64,000 nt of DNA from JAGOTP01 sp964567995 (GTDB lineage Bacteria; Patescibacteriota; Patescibacteriia; 2-12-FULL-60-25), in assembly GCA_964567995.1 (NCBI GenBank), contig CAZMOB010000003.1, positions 124,001 to 188,000 of the forward strand, read 5' to 3'. Shown in pieces: positions 8,476-17,349 of the stretch (its first letter is position 1; each line of letters starts with the position of its first letter). Position numbers and translations under genes: made by a program. A model generated the notes under the pieces. It saw only the letters and a list, made by a program, of their open reading frames with translations, was not told the DNA's origin and did no database searches.

Positions 8476-8516
8476 ATCGCTAGTAATTTTTTACTAAAGC
8501 ACTTATCAGTAGGAGT

Positions 8517-8618
8517 ATGGAGGGCAAGACACATCTGTACAAGTCCCTTTCAGAGCACCAACCACTTGATGCGATGAAGGGGATTCCCGTCCGGTCGCAC
8601 GTTATTCGTGGACCCTAG
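8517..8618 (+). CDS. Possible 33-residue peptide
   Basis: ATG 8517 to TAG 8616-8618 in the stretch between DUF3592 and the radical SAM gene. AGGAG precedes the ATG but is only 2 nt away, too close for a good SD. Composition shifts to GC-rich towards its end. CCCGTC and GACGGG flank its 3' end as a hairpin. It may be the stub of a GC-rich cassette or not a gene. Confidence 0.2.
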   Translation: MEGKTHLYKSLSEHQPLDAMKGIPVRSHVIRGP

Positions 8619-8664
8619 ATGCCCGACGGGAGAGGCCGAAGTGGAACGAAAGAAAGGCTGGATT

Positions 8665-10206
8665 TCAGGCGAACGCGCACTGCCAAGGCCCGATCGTCTG
8701 GATGTCCGAGAGGGCCTGTACGGCTCGGATCATGCATTCCTCGATGTCGCGCGGCGACAGATGATCCGTCCGATGATGGGTCGAGAAGAGGTTGAACCCC
8801 ATCCAATCGTCCGGGTGGACGATGTTGTGTCCGTTGCGGGTATACCACTCCGTCCCGGGCAGCATGGTCGCAGAGAGCGGCAGCGCAGAATCGAGGTAGC
8901 CCGCCTGAATCAGACCGCGCAGCACCGCCAGATCTTCTTCGAACGATTCACGCGTCTGATCCGGCGTTCCCACGATGAGACTCGTAAAGACATAGACGCC
9001 AGCGGCGCGAGCGCGAGTCAGGTTCTCGAGATGCTTGTGGTACCGCTTGATCATGGAGCCAGCGGCAGTCGCCTTCTCATTCCAACCGCGCGGGTTGAAC
9101 GGAACGTAGAGCGATACGCAGCGCCCCGGACGTGGGTCGCTGTTATAGGCCTCGATCGCAGAAACAATCTCGCTCGTGAAGCTCTCGAACTCGATCCCAC
9201 CGTTGTCCGAGAAGGACAGTCCACGCCGCTTCATCTCTTCCATCAGCGGCAGGAAGAACTTCTTCGCCTGGTAGAGAATAGCGTCATCCTGGAGCACGAT
9301 CTCCTGAAAGCCGTGCGCGACGAAGTGATCGAGCTGAGTGCGGATCCGCTCCCAGCCGGACTGGGTCACGACCTGCTCCTTGCGCCCAGCGAAGCAGAAG
9401 GCGCAGTCACGGTAGCAGCCACGCGAAGCCATCCAGTCGACGCACCTCAGTCCCGAAGGAAAGTTATGGTTCGGCGGCTGGGAGTAGCCAGCGTTCGCGA
9501 AGAGCGAGCAGTCCATGAGCGGGTACTTCTCCATCGACTGGAATCCACCCGACACGATCTTCGTCAGGTAGCGCCCTTCGACCAGCTTCTCGATGGTCGT
9601 GATGGCATCCCCTTCCGTCACGTGGTCGACCCAGGGATTATCGTGGACGAAACCCTCAGGATCGGCCGTGATGTGCTGTCCACCCATTACGACCTTTACA
9701 CCCGGGAGCTCGCGCTTGATGCGGCGACCGAGGGAGGTCGCCGAGAGGTAGTTCGCCGACGGCGCGAGCGGGATACCCACGACGTCGGGCCGAAGAGATC
9801 GAAGATGTTCGATCGTCTCGTCCTCCGAGATACCGACCCGCGCCACGTAGCGCTCGACACGTCCGTCCGACTTGAAGACGGACCACTTATCGACAAACGC
9901 TCGCGCGTCCATCGTCCGGAGGTCGTGCATCTTTTCGCGCTGAAGATCCTCCCAGGTCCGCTCACACGGAACCTCTTCGATCCCCCGCTGATCCGGATGG
10001 AGACGACGGATGCTCATAGCACGCCTGTCCCAGCTCTCGTCCCGCACCGACTCGTCCATGTAGACGACCTCGTGACCCCGCTCTTTGAGGAGCGAGGCCA
10101 TGAGCAGCGGTCCGAGCTGAACCCCGCAGCGCGGAGGTTCCCAGATCGCATCGATGTGCCGTGCCGCGTGAACGAAGGCCACGCGCTTCCCCTTCTTGCT
10201 TCCCAT
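8665..10206 (-). CDS. B12-binding-type radical SAM protein (GC-rich cassette)
   Basis: 513 residues from ATG 10206, chosen because AGGGAG lies 6 nt upstream; an in-frame TTG at 10245 lacks this. The N-terminal 200 residues are a cobalamin-binding-like Rossmann domain (GPLLMASLLKERGHEVVYMD, VVGIPLAPSANYLSA, VKVVMGGQHIT). The radical SAM [4Fe-4S] motif is C264-x3-C268-x2-C271 (GCYRDCAFC), followed by a TIM-barrel region. Such enzymes do radical methylation or ring and lipid modification; the substrate is unknown. Strong G/C third positions and no operon partner. Confidence 0.85.
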   Translation of the reverse strand: MGSKKGKRVAFVHAARHIDAIWEPPRCGVQLGPLLMASLLKERGHEVVYMDESVRDESWDRRAMSIRRLHPDQRGIEEVPCERTWEDLQREKMHDLRTMDARAFVDKWSVFKSDGRVERYVARVGISEDETIEHLRSLRPDVVGIPLAPSANYLSATSLGRRIKRELPGVKVVMGGQHITADPEGFVHDNPWVDHVTEGDAITTIEKLVEGRYLTKIVSGGFQSMEKYPLMDCSLFANAGYSQPPNHNFPSGLRCVDWMASRGCYRDCAFCFAGRKEQVVTQSGWERIRTQLDHFVAHGFQEIVLQDDAILYQAKKFFLPLMEEMKRRGLSFSDNGGIEFESFTSEIVSAIEAYNSDPRPGRCVSLYVPFNPRGWNEKATAAGSMIKRYHKHLENLTRARAAGVYVFTSLIVGTPDQTRESFEEDLAVLRGLIQAGYLDSALPLSATMLPGTEWYTRNGHNIVHPDDWMGFNLFSTHHRTDHLSPRDIEECMIRAVQALSDIQTIGPWQCAFA

Positions 10207-10406
10207 ACCGTACTCCCTCTCTTCACTCTGCTTGAATGGTTGCAACGCTGAGTGAAGACTTCACTTTGCCATAGTTTTTACTATTGTTGTTTCCTATATA
10301 TCAATTTATAGGCAAAATAGTGTTTATTTTAAGCCATTATATGAATAATACAATTATTCTGTTCGTTTAAAGTGACAAAATAATCTATTTCTGCTACCCT
10401 AAATAT

Positions 10407-11207
10407 ATGCGCATTCAGTCCAGAACTTCCTCCCTTGAAACGGAACTAGGAACACTCGGTCTCTCAACCAAAGCCGCACAAGTGTACGCTTGTATTTTTG
10501 AACTTGGGATCGCTTTTCCTTCTAAGATTGCTGAAAAAACACGCCTCAACCGCAGCACCGTGTATAAAATTCTCACCGATCTCTCGGTCAAAGGACTTAT
10601 CACTCCCCTCGAACGCAAAGGCAAGCTCTGCTATCAAATCGAAAAACCCTCCAAACTGGTGAATTTCACTCAAACACAGATCCGACTAGCTGAAGAGCGC
10701 TATGAGCGCGCGCAAAAACTCTTGCCGGAACTAGAAGGTCTGTTCGCACTCACTCCACATAAACCACGTGTCCGCTTCTTTGAAGGTCTCGAAGGGATTT
10801 TACAGATCTACACGGACCACATCACCGACACGGGTCCCTATGAGATGTTGGGGTACAGCAATGTCGAAGAACTCATCAAACTTCTCCCACCTCGCTTCAT
10901 CGAACGATATGTCAAAGCCAAAACTACGATCGGAATTAAAACGCGCGGCATCTTCCCCAACACGACGTTCAGCACCCACTACAATGCTCGAATCTATAAA
11001 GGAATAAAGCGACCTTTTCTTGTTCAATCACGCGTCGTTCCCTCGGAAACCTTCCCATATCGCGCCGAAATCACCATTTATGCAAAGAACAAAGTTTCGA
11101 TCATTAACTTCCAGGAGAATGTTCTGATCGGAGTCATCATCGAAGATGAAACGATCGCCGGGATGATGAAGATGATCTTTGAATTGGCGTGGAAAGGGGC
11201 GGCTTAG
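10407..11207 (+). CDS. TrmB-family transcriptional regulator
   Basis: 266 residues. An N-terminal winged helix (about 15-80; LGLSTKAAQVYACIFELG, SKIAEKTRLNRSTVYKIL, LSVKGLIT) and a C-terminal PLD-like/TrmB effector region (RVRFFEGLEGILQIY, PFLVQSRVVPSE, VSIINFQ). TrmB proteins are sugar-responsive regulators in archaea and occur widely in CPR bacteria. The 160-nt AT-rich strip before it is shared with the divergent radical SAM gene. It overlaps the convergent hydrolase by 4 nt. Confidence 0.85.
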   Translation: MRIQSRTSSLETELGTLGLSTKAAQVYACIFELGIAFPSKIAEKTRLNRSTVYKILTDLSVKGLITPLERKGKLCYQIEKPSKLVNFTQTQIRLAEERYERAQKLLPELEGLFALTPHKPRVRFFEGLEGILQIYTDHITDTGPYEMLGYSNVEELIKLLPPRFIERYVKAKTTIGIKTRGIFPNTTFSTHYNARIYKGIKRPFLVQSRVVPSETFPYRAEITIYAKNKVSIINFQENVLIGVIIEDETIAGMMKMIFELAWKGAA

Positions 11208-11812
11208 AGACTTTTTTGAATCTCCTCCAGCAGCTCCGGTAACTGCGTGATGAGAAAAGAAAAATGCCCCCGCCCCTCAAGCTCGACAACCTTCGCATCC
11301 AGCAACGGAACGTACGATTCATAGGAACGACCTATCACTTCGTCATCTGTCGAAACAATAATGACAACTCGTTCTTTTATCTGTGCTTTCAAATTTGAAG
11401 TAATTTCACATGTGTAAAACTCCTCTTCGTGAGGTAGCTTTTCACGTTTTAGACCGTCCAAAATGCGCTTTGAACCCGGCGCAATTAAAATCACCTTCTT
11501 TACATTCTTCCCCGTCTCACTCAGCCAACGCAGCAAGGCATACCCACCCGCACTTAATCCGACCAAGATCGTTTCTTCGGTAATAGCAAGCTGACCAAGG
11601 ACATCCTTCCATTCTTCATACGACGCTTTCCAGGCATCAGCGACGATCGGACAGGTAACCGAATAGCCCTGTTCCTCGAGACGCTTTTTCGTCCATCCCA
11701 TCCAATTATCTTCATTATTTGGATTACATAAGGGAATGTCGGCAATCAATGCTCCATCAATCCGTTCTGGCCAACGACCGTGCAGAAGAATGACATTCGT
11801 TTGTGGCGCCAT
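11204..11812 (-). CDS. Alpha/beta hydrolase, RBBP9/YdeN type
   Basis: 202 residues. VILLHGRW starts the fold, the nucleophile elbow is GLSAGG, the acid is in STDDEVI and the catalytic His in GRGHFSF. The size and lack of a cap domain fit the RBBP9/YdeN serine hydrolase group. Substrate unknown. Confidence 0.8.
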   Translation of the reverse strand: MAPQTNVILLHGRWPERIDGALIADIPLCNPNNEDNWMGWTKKRLEEQGYSVTCPIVADAWKASYEEWKDVLGQLAITEETILVGLSAGGYALLRWLSETGKNVKKVILIAPGSKRILDGLKREKLPHEEEFYTCEITSNLKAQIKERVVIIVSTDDEVIGRSYESYVPLLDAKVVELEGRGHFSFLITQLPELLEEIQKSL

Positions 11813-11827
11813 ACGTAAAGATAGCGT

Positions 11828-12136
11828 TTAAGCCTTTTTCTTTTTACCAGCGAGCAGCCACTTCTGCGTAGGATTTAAGGGCTTGTCTGTTCGATGCATA
11901 CAACCCGGCCAGCAACAGGGACGCCGCACGCCTTCTATGAGTTCTGAACACGCTCGTTCCACATGCTCTCGTCGCGTTTCCAGCTTTTTTACGGATTCTA
12001 CCCAACAGATCCATTCATTACGGGCGAGCGGCGTGATCGCTTCCCAAGCCTTCAAAGCAGTCGGACTCGCACCTAAGGCAGCCCGAAGATCGGTTGGGAG
12101 TTTGTGTACGACGCCAGCAGAGATTTTTTTGGGCAT
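11828..12136 (-). CDS. YdeI/OmpD-associated family protein
   Basis: 102 residues with LPTDLRAALGASPTALKAWE, ARNEWICWVESVKKLETRREH and a C-terminal Cys/Trp cluster (RRPCCWPGC). This is the small stand-alone form of the YdeI/OmpD-associated domain found in many bacteria. Function unresolved. It ends 15 nt upstream of the hydrolase start and probably shares its transcript. Confidence 0.75.
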   Translation of the reverse strand: MPKKISAGVVHKLPTDLRAALGASPTALKAWEAITPLARNEWICWVESVKKLETRREHVERACSELIEGVRRPCCWPGCMHRTDKPLNPTQKWLLAGKKKKA

Positions 12137-12238
12137 AAGACGATCGATAAAAACAGTATAACTTCCTGTATTTCAAAAGACGAATGCCCAGCTATCAACA
12201 ACTCTCCCTAAATCAGGTAGTCTGGATCTACACACGCT

Positions 12239-12892
12239 ATGAAATACCCCATGTTGGCCGTCTCTCTATGCACGATCCTCTTCCTTGGAGCTGGCTGTCA
12301 GGGAGAAAAAACGTCTGCACCTTCTCTACCACCAGCTATTCAAGAACTGCAAACACAGCCAGCTCCAGATACAACCAAACAAGAAACACGTGATCCAGCG
12401 GCGATCCAAACACCCACTGGAACAGCGACCATGCTCTATCGAGGATCTTGGTTCGACGCAACCTATCCACAAACATTCTCCGCTGCGCCTACAGCACCTA
12501 CGGACACCTATAACGGACTGACGTTCGTGCAGACAGACGAGGCCACCTTCACTTCACCTGAGGGTAACGTAGAATTTTTCGTGTACTCCCCTCTCTGGTC
12601 AGGAAATCCTCAAAACTACTTGAACATCGCGTCTACGGAAGAGCTCGTCGACGAGAAAACCGAAGAAAAACCAGAAAATGGTCCATCGGGTGGCACAAAA
12701 ACTCGCTGGGTTACGATTAAAGCCAAAGATAGTTCTTATTATCGCTCCTTCATTTCCATACAACGCCAACTTGGAACAGGGAGTGAATTACATCACGTGT
12801 TGGGGATCAAGTATCGAGACGCTGCTGCTTACGAAACATACAAAAGCGCTTACACAGCGTTTAAACAATCTCTCCGACAATACGCGGACTAG
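12239..12892 (+). CDS. Lipoprotein of unknown function
   Basis: 217 residues. MKYPMLAVSLCTILFLGAGC is a lipoprotein signal with the lipobox LGAGC, followed by a Pro/Thr/Gln-rich linker and a globular domain (about 65-217) with TFVQTDEATFTSPEGNVEFFVYSPLW. Expected to be exported and lipid-anchored. No family recognised. A TACACA box lies 4 nt before the ATG and there is no SD. Confidence 0.75.
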   Translation: MKYPMLAVSLCTILFLGAGCQGEKTSAPSLPPAIQELQTQPAPDTTKQETRDPAAIQTPTGTATMLYRGSWFDATYPQTFSAAPTAPTDTYNGLTFVQTDEATFTSPEGNVEFFVYSPLWSGNPQNYLNIASTEELVDEKTEEKPENGPSGGTKTRWVTIKAKDSSYYRSFISIQRQLGTGSELHHVLGIKYRDAAAYETYKSAYTAFKQSLRQYAD

Positions 12893-12913
12893 AATTAGAA
12901 GAGGATCCGTATC

Positions 12914-13492
12914 TCATTTTCTGTTTTTCTTAGCAATAACATGAAACACATGCCAATGTTTTGGCGAGCCTGATGCGATCTTCCCATCATATTCCCGCTC
13001 CTCTAGGCTTATCACCTCTAGATCCGATACAAGCTTCTCAACCTGTTCTTTGGTGTGAAACGTCATCTTGGAACTCAGGCTCCATTCGTCGTGAACACCA
13101 AAGAATTGACCACAAAAAATACCATCTAGTGCTAAGGAATTCTTAATTCTTGCAAAGAGCTCATCAAACGTATCTGGTGGATTAAATGGTAGCGCAAACA
13201 TCGCGGAGGCGAGATCAAAATTTCCCTCAGGAAACGGATAGCCTATAAACGAACTAACGGTTGCGTGCAGTTTGTCATTTGAAACCAGCTTCGCCATCTC
13301 GACTAATGCTTCTTCTTTGTCGATGACCGTCACGTCAAAGCCTTGGGCAAGTAGATACCGTGTATCTTTAAGCGCACCGCCACCAATATCAATTGCCTTG
13401 CCTGCATGCGCGACATAAGCCAATGCTTTCACCAGTAATGATGATGGTGGAGCGTCTTTCGTTTGTTCGTAGTAAGTTTTCCAGTCGGACAT
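12914..13492 (-). CDS. Class I SAM-dependent methyltransferase, TehB-like
   Basis: 192 residues. Motif I is AIDIGGGALKDTRYLLAQG, followed by VTVIDKEEA (acidic end of strand 2) and the ASAMFALPF region near motif IV. Rossmann methyltransferase of the small TehB/Methyltransf_11 type; substrate unknown. It is the last gene of a likely three-gene minus-strand unit (CYTH, VOC, methyltransferase) with 12-14 nt gaps. Confidence 0.8.
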   Translation of the reverse strand: MSDWKTYYEQTKDAPPSSLLVKALAYVAHAGKAIDIGGGALKDTRYLLAQGFDVTVIDKEEALVEMAKLVSNDKLHATVSSFIGYPFPEGNFDLASAMFALPFNPPDTFDELFARIKNSLALDGIFCGQFFGVHDEWSLSSKMTFHTKEQVEKLVSDLEVISLEEREYDGKIASGSPKHWHVFHVIAKKNRK

Positions 13493-13506
13493 AGAGATCT
13501 AAACCA

Positions 13507-13890
13507 TTATCGCTCGTAAAATTCTATCGGAAGCCTGTCAGGGTCTTTTACAAAAGTGAATCGTTTTCCCGTGAACTCATCAACTCGGACCGGCTCCGCT
13601 TCCACACCGTGGATATGAAGATGCTGAAGCATGCCATCTAAATCCTCGATTCGGAAGGCCAAATGTCGTAGGCCTAATGCTTCCGGTTGCGTCGGTCGTA
13701 CTGAAGCGTGGGGGAAAGAGAACAACTCGATTTGAGTGTGACCGTCGACGGCCAAATCAACCTTCCATGAATCTCTTGCTTCTCGATAGTGTTCTGCGAT
13801 CAAGGTCAAACCCAAAACGCCGATATAAAACTGCTTTGCTCGTTCGATATCGGAACTGATGATCGCAACGTGATGAATGGAAAGATTCAT
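13507..13890 (-). CDS. VOC family (glyoxalase-like) protein
   Basis: 127 residues with IHHVAIISSDIERAKQFYIGVLGL, LGLRHLAFRIEDLD and a C-terminal FVKDPDRLPIEFYE, the paired beta-alpha-beta-beta-beta units of the vicinal oxygen chelate fold. The metal-binding His/Glu positions (IHH, E of LIEL, H of RHLAF, E of IEFYE) are kept, so metal binding is likely. Resembles GloA2/YaeR. Confidence 0.8.
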   Translation of the reverse strand: MNLSIHHVAIISSDIERAKQFYIGVLGLTLIAEHYREARDSWKVDLAVDGHTQIELFSFPHASVRPTQPEALGLRHLAFRIEDLDGMLQHLHIHGVEAEPVRVDEFTGKRFTFVKDPDRLPIEFYER

Positions 13891-13902
13891 AGATCCAGAC
13901 TG

Positions 13903-14481
13903 TTATTTTCTGACCTTCTCCAACCAATCCGGCACAGGCGTAAACGTAATCGATGGCCAGCTATCGACCTCTTCTTCTGTCACGCGATACTGTTGCTGAT
14001 AAACGGTCTCAACACTGCCGTGCATAGCCCGCTCCCAGTCTAAACCAAGGAGTGAAGCTGCCGCACGAACAGCTTGCTCAGTCGGACCCTCGATTTCGAT
14101 GAACGGTGGAATCCACGGCCAGGTATCAAGCGTGATGTCGCAGCCATCCAAGGTCCAAGCTTCCCGTTTCGTTTCCTGAATCGCCTTCCCCGTGAGACCT
14201 ATCGCTTCCAAAAATTCGGTTGCTCGCTGAAAATCGTCGACCGTAAGATTAATTTCCTGTGTCCCATGCAAGGTTCGCTCAAATGTTCGTTTATACGTCA
14301 ACGTAATTTTATCGCCCTCATCCCGAACACGTACCCAGGCATTTTTGCCATTCTCCTGATTGAAATTCACTCGTTTCATCAAGCGTTCTGGATGAACCAG
14401 AATCGCTCCAAGTTGGCGAAGTCGCGTACGCATCTCCTCTTTATCAATATCTGTAAATTTTGCTTCAATTTCAATTTCCAT
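13903..14481 (-). CDS. CYTH domain protein (class IV adenylate cyclase / triphosphatase-like)
   Basis: 192 residues starting MEIEIEAKF, the ExExK signature of CYTH triphosphate tunnel enzymes, with WVRVRDEGDKITLTYK and FIEIEGPTEQ further on. Related proteins hydrolyse inorganic or thiamine triphosphate or make cAMP. Which applies here cannot be read from the sequence. Confidence 0.8.
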   Translation of the reverse strand: MEIEIEAKFTDIDKEEMRTRLRQLGAILVHPERLMKRVNFNQENGKNAWVRVRDEGDKITLTYKRTFERTLHGTQEINLTVDDFQRATEFLEAIGLTGKAIQETKREAWTLDGCDITLDTWPWIPPFIEIEGPTEQAVRAAASLLGLDWERAMHGSVETVYQQQYRVTEEEVDSWPSITFTPVPDWLEKVRK

Positions 14482-14596
14482 AGTGATTGCATCATGTCAT
14501 TTCGACTAAATTAGCTCAACACGCTCCATTTCGCTTCCACAAACCATTTCGTATACTACCTGCATCTTTCCCTTAAAATATAATTACGATGACTCT

Positions 14597-15091
14597 ATGC
14601 CACCTTCACCGATCGGTCAGCGAATCGCTGCTTGGCCTAAATGGACAAAGATAATACTACTGATTATTTTTCTTGGCTTCGTTACGCTACGCACCATCCC
14701 TCTCATTGCCAGTTATATAGATCTCAGAAAGGATGGATCGCCTTCTGGATATGTCACTGAAACCTCTCAGACTGGCATCAAGCGGAAATGGACGGTCCAA
14801 CCCGGACAAGTGCCCAATAACCAACTCACCTATATTCTTACAAGCGGTGAAGAACAGACTATATTGACGGTGTATCCCGAGTTTAAATACTTCAGCTTTT
14901 ATCGAACACCTGAAGGATACATCCTTTTTCAAGGAATACGCTGTCCCATCATTGGAGGCAGGCTGTCTTACCTCCCTCCATCCAGTAAATCGAGAGTCAA
15001 CAATCCAATGTCCTGGAATGGAGCTATAGAATTTAATTGTCCTGCAACAACTGAAACGGCAGGAATCGAGGGAGCGATCAATTTAAGATAA
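14597..15091 (+). CDS. Single-pass membrane hypothetical protein
   Basis: 164 residues. One hydrophobic helix (about 18-40) after a short basic head, then a beta-rich extracytoplasmic domain with two Cys (IRCPI and FNCPATT). Resembles in layout the exported protein at 5485. No family recognised. Confidence 0.6.
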   Translation: MPPSPIGQRIAAWPKWTKIILLIIFLGFVTLRTIPLIASYIDLRKDGSPSGYVTETSQTGIKRKWTVQPGQVPNNQLTYILTSGEEQTILTVYPEFKYFSFYRTPEGYILFQGIRCPIIGGRLSYLPPSSKSRVNNPMSWNGAIEFNCPATTETAGIEGAINLR

Positions 15092-15224
15092 CGAGAAAAA
15101 GAACTGCAGCATATCTGCAATCCATTATTTCTTCGCTCTTACCATTTTTATCGAAGGAATAGTCGCTCAGGAGGCAAAAATGGGACCCTCGCGCGACTCT
15201 CTTCTGGTCTCGCAACGTCTCCTA

Positions 15225-15866
15225 TCAGGGCTTGCTGCCTAGTTGATCCTTCATATCTCTTCCTGCGGTCACCTTAAGCTCTCCTGCGGGTTCATATGTC
15301 GCAACAATCACTCCAGTGGTGGCGATGCTTGAGCTCACAAGCTCCCAGCGTCTCGCCTGCGTTCCATCCGCGAACAAACGCTTCCCACTCCCAATCGTGA
15401 TCGGATAGGTCCAGAGATGCATTCTGTCGATTAAATCATACTTGAGCAATGTCTGGATCAAGTTTCCGCTCCCCCAGACCCAGAGATCGGGGCCATCTTG
15501 TTCTTTCAGTTTCTGGAGCTCTGCAACCACATCGCCCGTAATACAGATGGAATTATTCCATTCAGGCTCGAAGGACATATGCGACACCACGTATTTTTTT
15601 GTGCTGTTGAACGGAATCGCCACTTCAAGATCGGTCTTCGCATGAGGCCAATAGCTCGCAAAAATATCGTAAGTGACCTTGCCGAGGAGCAGCTCGAACG
15701 GACTGGCGAACAACTTGCTCAAGATGGAACGAGTCATTTCATCCTCAGGAAATGATAGCTGCCAGCCACCGTAGACAAAACCGTCTGCCTTATCCTCCTC
15801 TGAACCCCCGGGAGCCTGCATGACGCCATCCAACGTAAGAAAGGTAGTTGTAATGATTTTTCTCAT
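15225..15866 (-). CDS. Dihydrofolate reductase-like RibD C-terminal domain protein
   Basis: 213 residues. Starts MRKIITTTFLTLDGVMQAPGG, has LLLGKVTYDIFASYWP, TKKYVVS, and LWVWGSGNLIQTLLKYDLIDRMHL.TYPITIGSGKRLF, the hallmark order of the RibD_C/YwjB-YyaP reductase family. Members bind NADPH; the stand-alone forms have unknown substrates. Confidence 0.85.
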   Translation of the reverse strand: MRKIITTTFLTLDGVMQAPGGSEEDKADGFVYGGWQLSFPEDEMTRSILSKLFASPFELLLGKVTYDIFASYWPHAKTDLEVAIPFNSTKKYVVSHMSFEPEWNNSICITGDVVAELQKLKEQDGPDLWVWGSGNLIQTLLKYDLIDRMHLWTYPITIGSGKRLFADGTQARRWELVSSSIATTGVIVATYEPAGELKVTAGRDMKDQLGSKP

Positions 15867-15883
15867 ATACTTTCATCCTATAA

Positions 15884-15915
15884 CAAAAATCGAACCGTTT
15901 CGAGTTCGATTTTTA
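15884..15915 (-). terminator. Bidirectional-type terminator
   Basis: AAAAATCGAAC and GTTCGATTTTT form an 11-bp stem with an 8-nt loop at 15885-15914. On the minus strand it ends the transcript coming from the 16183 gene; the next minus-strand gene starts 18 nt later. Confidence 0.7.
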
Positions 15916-16024
15916 TTGGGGTCACATCGTCGAGGTTGTTCGCACCGCTATAGCGAATATGCCACCGTGCTCGTTCATCCCTGATTATCAAAGTTGAAAT
16001 AGAGACTATCCCTCATGTATTGCC

Positions 16025-16063
16025 TCTCAGATACTCGATCCTAGAATCAAGTAGTCGGTCGAG
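16025..16063 (-). repeat. Family B 3' element, copy 1
   Basis: 39-nt segment aligned without gaps to the copies at 19611 and 27707 (30 of 39 positions equal copy 3). Here the outer stem is CTCTCA/TGAGAG, the inner stem is CTC/GAG and the core ends in GATC-type pairs. It lies about 120 nt downstream of the GC-rich SLOG-like gene on the same strand. Confidence 0.6.
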
Positions 16064-16182
16064 GTGAGAGTCGCTGCGCAAGTCGTGGCTGCCTTGGAGG
16101 GCGGCGAACGTCGCGTGTGCGGTCTCAGGCTCTAGCTGTGTAGGAAGGTTCATGGCGCGGACGCGCCGAGGTGGGGAGCTGT

Positions 16183-16731
16183 TCAGCTCAGGGCGTCGAA
16201 CACCGCGCGGACCGCCTTGTCGGGATCGGTCTCGCTGATGATGATCGCGTTCTTGCCGCGCGCGAGCGCGAGGAACTCGTCCTCGGCCGTGCAGCCGCCG
16301 AACCCGGTCAGGACGACCACGGACGCGTCGGAGTTCGCCTCGGTGAAGGCGCCGAGCTCGTTGACCATGCCGGGCGTCCCCTCGACGGTGTCCGCGAACG
16401 TACGGCCCCCGATGAGGATCTGCACATCCCCGTCCTTGACGAGGGCCTGGCGCATCGAGGAGAGGTCGTCGTAGTAGGAGACCTCGTCCGCGCTGCCACC
16501 CGGGTTGCTCGCCTCGAACTTCTTGAGCGCCACGGCCTCGATGCGGCCGTTGCCGGTCGTGCCGCGCGCCTGGTCCAGGATCTTGCGCGAGTCCGGCTGG
16601 CTCCCGTGCCTGATGGTGTACCCCTGCGCCAGGGCCTCGCTCCCGAAGGCGAGCAGGAAGGCGCTGAGGCTGGGCGAGAGGCCCGTGTTCTTCTCCGAGG
16701 GGCCCGAGCCGATCACGATCTTCTTCGTCAT
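16183..16731 (-). CDS. SLOG/LOG-like Rossmannoid protein (GC-rich cassette)
   Basis: 182 residues starting MTKKIVIGSGPSEKNTG. The pattern of an N-terminal beta strand with GSG, a central VQILIGGRTFAD and GTPGMVNELGAFTEA, followed by ASVVVLTGFGG, is like the GG-x-G-x3-E arrangement of SLOG/LOG nucleotide-binding proteins, though exact PGGxGTxxE is not kept. Related proteins bind nucleotide-derived ligands. Strong G/C third positions, own promoter at 16804, no partner gene. The family call is tentative. Confidence 0.6.
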   Translation of the reverse strand: MTKKIVIGSGPSEKNTGLSPSLSAFLLAFGSEALAQGYTIRHGSQPDSRKILDQARGTTGNGRIEAVALKKFEASNPGGSADEVSYYDDLSSMRQALVKDGDVQILIGGRTFADTVEGTPGMVNELGAFTEANSDASVVVLTGFGGCTAEDEFLALARGKNAIIISETDPDKAVRAVFDALS

Positions 16732-16803
16732 GGTGGAATCCGTCCTTTGCGCTTGAAAGTGAGCGATTCGCCGTCATTCGGCGATCACTGATTGCGCGCG
16801 GGT

Positions 16804-16832
16804 ATGGTACATTATTTTATTAAAAAAGTCAA
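16804..16832 (-). promoter_or_regulatory. Promoter of the SLOG-like cassette
   Basis: On the minus strand TTGACT, a 17-nt spacer and TACCAT. It overlaps the decayed end of the Vsr remnant, marking the junction between the cassette and the older island. Confidence 0.6.
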
Positions 16833-16979
16833 TATTCTTGCCTTTATCTTCAAAAAAACGAACTCTGTGTAGCAAGCTAACGGGGTATTAATACGAAAAA
16901 CAATTCGTTCGGCATTGGTGTTCTTGCTACGGATTTTCGACATGATTTCGCTGTGCTTCTCCTTGGTAAATACGTCCAT
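16812..16979 (-). pseudogene. Truncated very-short-patch-repair endonuclease (Vsr)
   Basis: A 55-codon frame from ATG 16979 starts MDVFTKEKHSEIMSKIRSKN, the conserved N-terminal signature of Vsr (T:G mismatch nicking endonuclease that accompanies cytosine-5 methyltransferases), then loses similarity after about residue 28 and stops. Full Vsr proteins are about 130-150 residues with catalytic Asp/His further on, so this is a remnant. Its ATG directly follows the TAG of an upstream frame, as in translationally coupled dcm-vsr pairs. Confidence 0.7.
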
Positions 16980-17084
16980 CTACTTCGAGTTTAGGTAGAA
17001 GCAGGCTCCATCAGCGAACTTGATGTTTGGTATCAAGAACGGTGAGCCCTCCCAACCCTTCTCTATTTCTCCCCGAACCCTTTA
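16980..17084 (-). pseudogene. C-terminal fragment of an unidentified protein, coupled to Vsr
   Basis: On the minus strand, a frame ending GSPFLIPNIKFADGACFYL then NSK and TAG at 16980-16982, immediately before the Vsr ATG. By position it should be the end of the modification methyltransferase or restriction enzyme of the same system, but the residues alone do not identify it. The frame is closed upstream by stops within about 35 codons. Confidence 0.4.
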
Positions 17085-17112
17085 CAGCGTCAGAACGAGT
17101 TTATCATTGTAA

Positions 17113-17220
17113 TGTTTGCCAAGATCACGGTCGTCGGGAGAAAGAAACGTCGCTTTGGTGAACATCGCAAAGTTAGCCAAAGCCCTTGGCGTCGAACTCG
17201 GAGAGCTGTTCAAGTCTTGA
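17113..17220 (+). pseudogene. 3' remnant of an XRE-family regulator
   Basis: The frame ending TGA 17218-17220 reads GERNVALVNIAKLAKALGVE then LGELFKS, the typical C-terminal half of a Cro/CI-type helix-turn-helix domain. The upstream half is scrambled by deletions and no start remains. With the Vsr fragment it points to a lost restriction-modification or prophage-like module whose control protein this was. Confidence 0.6.
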
Positions 17221-17278
17221 CCTCAGTAAAGATCATTGAATCGCCTCTTATGGACGGCTTTTTGCTGCAAGTCTATCC

Positions 17279-17308
17279 TTGACTATAAGAGCGAAAAACG
17301 CCTAAAAT
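17279..17308 (+). promoter_or_regulatory. Promoter of the 17350 gene
   Basis: TTGACT at 17279-17284, 18-nt spacer, TAAAAT at 17303-17308; the ATG at 17350 has GGAGG-like sequence overlapping it (ATGGAGGAAGCATGG), so an ATG at 17350 or the later one is possible. Confidence 0.5.
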
Positions 17309-17349
17309 AAACGGGATTTCAGAGCTAGACCAACTATTACTATTACAAT

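Noticed and set aside
8608..10251. 547-codon plus-strand open frame
   Set aside because: It is the antisense of the GC-rich radical SAM gene; long antisense frames are expected in G/C-third-position genes, and the minus-strand product has clear motifs.
15180..15242. 20-codon frame with a perfect AGGAGG before ATG
   Set aside because: Too short, overlaps the 3' end of the convergent RibD_C gene, no promoter or conservation evidence.
16013..16153. 46-codon minus-strand frame after the SLOG-like gene (MNLPTQLEPETAHATF...)
   Set aside because: No SD, and its 3' part is the family B element; the matching frames at the other two copies contain stop codons, so the conserved signal is structural, not coding.
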